Notes under the pieces: generated by a model
Databases searched by the model: none
What the model was told of the DNA's origin: nothing
The model's input: only the letters and a program-made list of their open reading frames with translations
Shown here: positions 58,373 to 64,000 of the stretch, piece after piece
Layout: the number at the start of each line of letters is the position of its first letter
How positions within the stretch are numbered: the first letter of the stretch is position 1
Translations under genes and position numbers: made by a program
Assembly: GCA_029204225.1 (NCBI GenBank)
Contig: CM055103.1
Location: forward strand, 55,263,199 to 55,327,198
Origin: Diphasiastrum complanatum
Lineage: Eukaryota > Streptophyta > Lycopodiopsida > Lycopodiales > Lycopodiaceae
Direction: 5' to 3'
DNA: 64,000 nucleotides

Positions 58373-61300
58373 ATGTCTCATATAGGTAGCTCTTCATCTT
58401 CATCACTCAATGAAACTAGAGTCATTGACAAGTTCAATGGTTCTAACTTCTACATTTGAAAGTTAAAACTTAGAATGATGTTGATAGATAGAGATCTTTG
58501 GGATGTAGTAGAAGGTGCAGACCTGAAACCAGAAGATGGTGATCAAGCAAAGGCCTAGAGGATCAAATATCAGAAGGCCCTAGCATGTATCACACTCGAT
58601 CTGGCCGACTCCCAAATATCTCACGTTATCACACGTGCAAAATCTCTAAGAAAGCACTGGACTTGCTATCAAGTCTTTTTCACACTAAAGGTGAGCATGG
58701 TGGATCGCGCAAGAAGCTTTTCTGCAGATATTGCAAAAGAGCTAATCACGACATCAAGGAGTGTCACATCAAGGTCTACAATGAGGCAAAGAAGCAGCAA
58801 CAACAACAACAGCCAGACTCCTCCAACACGGTCGAATTCAAGGAGCAAGGCACACACTTGTCAATGGCTTACAGCAGCAGCGAAGCCTGTGATAGCTGGT
58901 ACCTAGACAGCGGTGCTACCCAACACATGACCTCTCACAAGGAATGTTTTACGGAGTACACAGCTTACAGCAAAGACCAATTAATCTACCTTGGAGATTC
59001 TAGCACCATACGTGTGGAAGGCAAAGGAGCAATGAAGATCAGCTTCAACAATGATCGGTCCAGTTGGGTTCCTAAAGTCCTCAGTTGTCAAAGAACCTGT
59101 TATCAGTTTCTAAGATAACTGATGAGGGCTACACTGTTACTTTCTCATCTGAGCAATGTATAATACTCGAGGAAGATACTACTCTGACTACATGCACTAG
59201 AGTCGGAAACCTTTACCTACTCTCTAATTCAGTTGCATTAGCTAGTATCTCTAATGAAAATGTAAACAACAGTGTTGTTCTGTGGCATAGTGGATTTGGA
59301 CATGTAAATACAAGATCATTTTCCTATATGCTTTGTAATAATTTAGTTGATGGTTTGAATCTTCTGTCTTCATTAGATAGGAAGTCTTTCTTTTGTGAAT
59401 CATGCATCTATGGGAAGCACTCTAGAAACAAGTTTCCAAAATCACATTCCATCAAAACAAAGCATGTATTAGATCTTGTACATAGCGATCTATGTGGCCC
59501 AATGCGAACTCCGTCATTAGGAGGTGCAATCTATTTTATCACTTTCATAGATGATTATTCTAGATGGTCTACAGTCATGTTCATTAAGCACAAATCTGCA
59601 GCCTTTGAATGTTTCAAGAGATTCAAGGCCATGGCTGAGACACAAACGTCTAGGAAAGTGAAGGCACTCCGAACAGATTGTGGCGGCGAATACATCTCTA
59701 ACGAGATGTCCGACTACATAGCTAAACATGGTATTAGAAGACAGTTCACCACTTTCTATTCACCTCAACAGAACGGTATTGCAGAAAGGAAGAATCGAAC
59801 TCTTCGCCACTCAGCTAGATCCATGCTACATTAAGCACACCTACCTGCGAAGTTCTGGACAGAAGCTATTGCCACAACCTGTTACGTACAGAACAGATTT
59901 AGCACCAAAGCCGTCAACAACAAGACTCCTCATGAAGTTTGGCATGGGCACAAGCCTAATGTCGGCCATCTAGAAATCTTTGGTTGTATATGTTTTGTTC
60001 ACATTCCTAAACAGCTTAGGAAGAAACTGGATCATAGGACAAATAAATGTATTTTCATTGGCTATCCTGATGAACATAAAGTTTATAAAGTTTATGATCC
60101 ATCCACCAATGTAGTATTTGTCCCTGGGATGTAATATTTCAAGAACATACATACTATGATTTTAAACAACCATCGATAAACGATGCTATGTCATTTCATC
60201 CTATTTTATGTAGCATGGATCAATGTTGATGTTCCTTCTATAGAACCCGCAGCTGGTCAATCCAACATCCAAGGATCCTCATGGACTCGGACAATTCCTG
60301 AGAGGTATGCACCTCAATCATTCTGGACTTCATCAGAAGAACCAGAGAGCCTAGACGAAGCAATTAACTCCAAGGATGCCGTGAAGTGGCAAGAAGCTAT
60401 GGAAAGCGAGTATAACTCACTTTTCACTATTTAAAACTGGCCGCTGATCGACTTCCCCACTCACAAGAGAGTTATCAACAACAAGTGAATCTTCAAGAAG
60501 AAGATCAACTCTGATGGTTCCATTGCAAAATGGAAAGCACGACTGGTGACTAAAGGATTCACTCAAGTCCAAGGAGTGGATTATCAAAAAAATTTCAAGC
60601 CTATCGTCAAGATGCAGTCAATCAGGACTTTGATTGCATTAGTAGCCGCAGAAGACCTCCAAATGCACCAAATGGATGTCAACATAGCATTTCTCAATGG
60701 CAATGTCAAAGAGGAGCTATATACCTTCCAACCGGAAGGATTGGAAGTCAAGGGCCAAGAGCACAAAGTGTGCAAGAAGATGCCCAAAGCAATCTACAGT
60801 CTGAAATAGGCCGCAAGAGCATGGTTCGATAGAATCAACTCTTATCTCGTTCAATTAGGATTTGCAAACAATTCATCTGACTGTAATGCTTATTCAAAGC
60901 ATATAGGCACCAATTCAATTTACATAGCTCTTTACGTAGATGATGCATTTATTCTGTCTAATGACACATCTCTACTACACACTACTAAGAGTGATCTGTT
61001 AAAGGAATTGACATGACTGATTCAGGAGCTGTCCATTCTTTGTTAGGAATTCATATTACTAGAAATAGACTTCAGAAGAAGATCTATCTTAGTCAGCAGG
61101 CATATCTAAAAGGCATTTTAAAAACGTTTCATATGTCCGATTGAAAACCAATTGATACTCCAATGGATCCAAATATAGTATTGACTAAACCTTCTTGTGT
61201 TGAGATTGATAGTGAAGTACTCGACTTAGCGAAGTAACTTTATCATTCACTCATCGGATCTCTAATGTATGCAATGTTGTGTACTAGACCAGATTTAGCA

Positions 61301-61559
61301 TACATTGTTAGCATGTTAAGTCAATTCATGTCTAATCCTAGAATCTCTCATTGGAAAGCATTAAAGAGAGTGATGAGATATATTTAGGGAAGTTTAGACC
61401 ACATTTTATGCTATGATGGAAATGCTATTGACCCACTCGTCCTACGAGGCTACTCCGACTCAGATTGGGGAGGAACAATCTCTACCAGAAAATCTACCTC
61501 CGGGTTCTGTTTCTATCTGGCAGGGGGACCAATTTCGTGGAACTCAAGGAAGCAGAAAT
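58373..61559 (+). pseudogene. Copia D gag-pol
   Basis: ATG at 58373 (MSHIGSSSSSS). Gag: VIDKFNGSNFY, DRDLWDVVEGA; zinc knuckle CRYCKRANHDIKECH (58720-58770); protease SWYLDSGATQHMTSH (58895); pre-integrase VLWHSGFGHV and FCESCIYGKHS (59280-59410); integrase core FITFIDDYSRW, LRTDCGGEY, SPQQNGIAERKNR (59540-59800), all three acidic residues present. Reverse transcriptase: KGFTQVQGVDYQKNF, MDVNIAFLNG (60545-60700), LYVDDAFILSN (60930). RNase H: GYSDSDWGGTISTRKSTSG (61446-61500), ending after WNSRKQKLLEI. Frameshifts near 58600, 59085 and 61015 and stops near 59832, 60434 and 60807 inactivate it. Confidence 0.92.
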
Positions 61560-61833
61560 TGTTGGAAATTAAGCCCACAGTTTCCTCCTTTGTGAATGAC
61601 TAATTTCTATTTCATGATCATTCTTGCACATTTATTGATAATTGATCTAGGGTTAGGTGAAACCAACTTTGGTTCTACGTATGCTCATCCGGATACCTGC
61701 AGGAATCACAAACTTAGACAGCCAATTTATTTGAAGAACGTCTACAACGGGCTTCCAGCTGATCTCCAGCAAAGGGTAACCAATCCTGTCATAAGTTCAA
61801 AGTTCAGATGTTAAGTTCAAAAATTTGAAGTCA
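61560..61833 (+). repeat. 3' LTR fragment of Copia D
   Basis: Matches the first ~280 bp of the LTR at 53254, including GTCTACAACGGGCTTCCAGC. It stops at AAATTTGAAGTC, where sequence switches to Copia E. Confidence 0.85.
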
Positions 61834-62570
61834 ATCTAGATATGCTCTTTCAATTCTAAAAAAATTTCATATGGAAAATTATAAGAGTATAGATACACCT
61901 ATGGAGCATCTTGTAAAAGATCCTAATAAGGCAGATGAAAGATCCTTGAAGGACATCACCCTTTTTAGGAGTCTTATTGGCTCTTTGATTTCTAGGCTCG
62001 ATTTGAGCTTTTGTGTGGACAAGCTAAGTCAATTCATGCAAGATCCAAAGATCTATCATTGGAAATCGGCCAAGAGTCTTGAGATATGTATCTTCTACAT
62101 ATGACTATGGATTATTCTATAAAAGTGAAGATCTACCAATAGAAGCCTACTTGGACTCGGATTTTGCAAGTGACAAGATGGATAGAAAATCCACAAGTGC
62201 CTATACTATATTTCTTGGAGGAGATCTTGTATCTTGGCTATCCAAGAAACAAGACACTATTCACTATCATCTTGTGAGGCCGAGTATAAGGCCCTTACAA
62301 CAACAACAAAAGAGGTGCTATGGATCAAAAGACTACTATTGGAGCTCAAGTGCATCAAAGATGAAGATCTAACTATGATCAAGTGTGACAACATCTAGGC
62401 TCAAGCCCTTGCCAATAATCCTATTTTCCATGTAAGGAGCAAACATATTGAAGTTGCATATCAATTTGTAAGGGAAAAGCTTATTGGAGGAGAGATCAAC
62501 TTGGAGCACATTGGAACATCATCATGCATTGCAGATCTTCTCAGCAAGCCATTGCTCAATCAAGCTTAGA
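61834..62570 (+). pseudogene. Copia E RNase H / pol end
   Basis: Starts inside reverse transcriptase-RNase H linker sequence (ENYKSIDTPMEHLVKDPNK), then GSLISRLDLSFCVDKLSQF, YGLFYKSEDLPIEAYLDSDF (RNase H Asp), [23 protein letters not shown], and after a frame change [26 protein letters not shown] and ADLLSKPLLNQA. A different family from Copia D. Several frame shifts. Confidence 0.85.
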
Positions 62571-62632
62571 TCCAATCTTGGCTTGATTCCAAGATCTATG
62601 CTGAATTAGAATAGATATCTTTTAAGGAGGAG

Positions 62633-63233
62633 TGTGAAAAATTTGTAAAAGTTATCTATGTTGAGTTTATGGGTTTTTTAGTCCTTTTGCACATGTTAGT
62701 AAGTGATAGGGCCAAATTTGGAATGTGATGTGGCTGGAGCTAGCTTAGGCTTTCTACATTTGTCATGATGAGAGAGGGTGAGTGACACTTTCTTATGAGT
62801 TGTCTTGAGATCATGTGACCAATCGAAAGAGAGAGATCCATAAAATTGCTCCAATCAAATTTGAGGGCCCTTATGTCACTAAGCCAATCAAATTAGGAGG
62901 AGAAAAAGAAGGGATTCAATCATATTTCGCTCTCCCTACCTCGAGTTACTACTAGTATTTGAGAGAGAACCATTTCTACACTTAGAATTTTTGTTCATTT
63001 CTCTCTTTACTTGAGAGCAAGCCTTTTCTATGCTTAGTTTTTTTTCATCATGATTTGCCTACATATGTGTATGTACTTTGGTGAATTATTTATGCATGTT
63101 CTATGTGCTCTTGCCTTAGATTTTTGAAGCTAGATCTTGAAATCCATTAAGTGCTTGATCTTTGTGCAATCACCCACATCTTAGTGACCAATCACACACT
63201 TTGGACTATCCCCACACGTGTGAAATCTTCACA
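62633..63233 (+). repeat. 3' LTR of Copia E (proposed)
   Basis: Follows a purine tract AAGGAGGAG. Inverted ends TGTGAA...TTCACA give about 601 bp. TG/CA termini fit; no second copy in this window to confirm the borders. Confidence 0.5.
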
Positions 63234-63389
63234 AGGGAATGAGGTGGTGTTTGTGGTTTGTTATGCATTTACGAGTCCTTGAAAAAACAAAACACATTAA
63301 TCCCTTTTGGATTTTATAAGCTTCTAAAAACATTATATGAATGTTGCAATTCCTGTAAGTTATCTTAATAGCAAACATTTTTTCAATTT
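63234..63389. other. Short non-coding spacer
   Basis: Between the proposed Copia E LTR and Copia F. AT-rich, no gene. Confidence 0.5.
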
Positions 63390-63620
63390 ACATCTTCACA
63401 TTAGTTGGTGAGAATATCCTTATCAATCAATACTTGGATCTATCATGTATCCAATGGTCTATTGTGCAAGGCCCAGGCCCGACATCTCTTTAGCAGTTAG
63501 CTCACTAGGCCAATTTATGGCTAATCCTAGTATCACTCATTGGAAGGCTCTCATCCGAGTCATGAGATACATACGAGCTACAACGGTTTGTGCATCTACT
63601 ATGGATTTAATAATGGATTT
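63390..63620 (+). pseudogene. Copia F RNase H start
   Basis: YPMVYCARPRPDISLAVSSL, GQFMANPSITHWKAL and MRYIRAT, the stretch just before RNase H in Copia pol. The RYIRAT end resembles the abrupt start of Copia C at 5479. Decays after about 63600. Confidence 0.75.
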
Positions 63621-64000
63621 CATTGCTCGTGGAAGTCTCAACAATTGTTTCCTCGATTTGGCTCTTTATGTTATGTTTTCAAAACATGCATTCATGATGC
63701 AAAGGCATTAGATCTTGGCCAAGGATTTGGAAGACGCTCTAAAAAATTTTGCAACAACACTTATCCCCCTTTCGAACAAGGTTCATGATCATCTAAGCAA
63801 TGAAAATCTCCCATGGAGAGTTTTAGCAGAGTCTCTCACTTCTCACACTTACGTAGAAGATAGTTGTTTTTTTGTTGTCCTTAGCAATGCAGAATTTCTG
63901 TAATGTTGGATGAAGCGGCCATCAAGTGTTACATAGGTCCTTGTTCAAATTTACAACTCGATTAGGAGTAACTTGTATTGTAAGCAAGGTTGTAAATGAT
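63621..64000. other. No recognised gene at the window end
   Basis: An open frame at 63715-63903 (plus; DALKNFATTLIPLSNKVHDHL) has no recognised domain. The sequence runs off the window. Confidence 0.4.

Larger units (their letters stand above)
57047..61833 (+). mobile_element. Copia element D, nearly complete but dead
   Basis: 5' LTR 57047-58305 (its first ~30 bases are missing), primer site TTGGTATCAGAGC 58308-58320, gag-pol 58373-61559, then directly a 3' LTR fragment (61560-61833) starting TGTTGGAAATTAAG. The 3' end of pol, the polypurine tract and most of the 3' LTR are deleted. The fragment is fused at 61834 to another Copia's RNase H. Confidence 0.88.

Overview
The window is nuclear DNA of a land plant with a large, repeat-rich genome. 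A fern, lycophyte, bryophyte or gymnosperm seems likelier than a compact angiosperm, but the species cannot be named from the sequence. Evidence: decayed Copia and Gypsy LTR retrotransposons with initiator-Met tRNA primer sites, a CACTA transposase relic, long CT/GA microsatellites, plant TATA boxes and an intron-containing plant 2-oxoglutarate/Fe(II) dioxygenase. I see no bacterial operon, rRNA, tRNA or CRISPR. The only clearly intact host gene is the dioxygenase at 34857-36082; nearly all other coding sequence is mobile-element debris with stops and frameshifts.

Layout. (1) 1-21031 is a giant near-perfect inverted repeat: left arm 1-7162 (cut by the window edge), spacer 7163-13869, right arm 13870-21031. 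Each arm carries the same nested retroelements: a Copia LTR plus leader inserted into a Gypsy integrase, an orphan decayed coding stretch, a Gypsy LTR beside a GA microsatellite, and a Copia RNase H tail with its 3' LTR. In the right arm the outer Copia continues into gag-protease (21277-22433). (2) The spacer (7538-13869) and 22960-31066 are two copies of one block. It holds a minus-strand gene resembling a beta-class DNA N4/N6 methyltransferase, arrays of a palindromic minisatellite, a divergent plus-strand gene resembling DUF7869 (transposase-like) proteins, a decayed Copia RNase H and the 3' end of a dioxygenase gene. The two copies have lost different pieces. (3) 30000-36930 is a head-to-head inverted pair of dioxygenase genes: copy A (minus) is broken, copy B (plus) looks intact. 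(4) 37.1-44.4 kb holds a Gypsy gag relic, a 52-bp minisatellite and a divergent non-LTR-type reverse transcriptase relic, with a ~435-bp direct repeat at both ends. (5) 45.2-53.2 kb holds three Gypsy fragments in both orientations and a tandem array built from a primer-binding-site-like unit. (6) 53.2-64 kb holds a CACTA relic flanked by two copies of a Copia LTR, a nearly full-length dead Copia, and pieces of two further Copia elements.

History (inference): nested insertions built the arm; a long segment was then copied in inverted orientation, carrying along 93 bp of the methyltransferase-like gene and landing inside exon 2 of a dioxygenase copy. The methyltransferase-like gene, the DUF7869-like gene and the palindromic minisatellites form the least conventional unit here and are the best candidate for an undescribed system, possibly a mobile cassette; both copies in this window are decayed.
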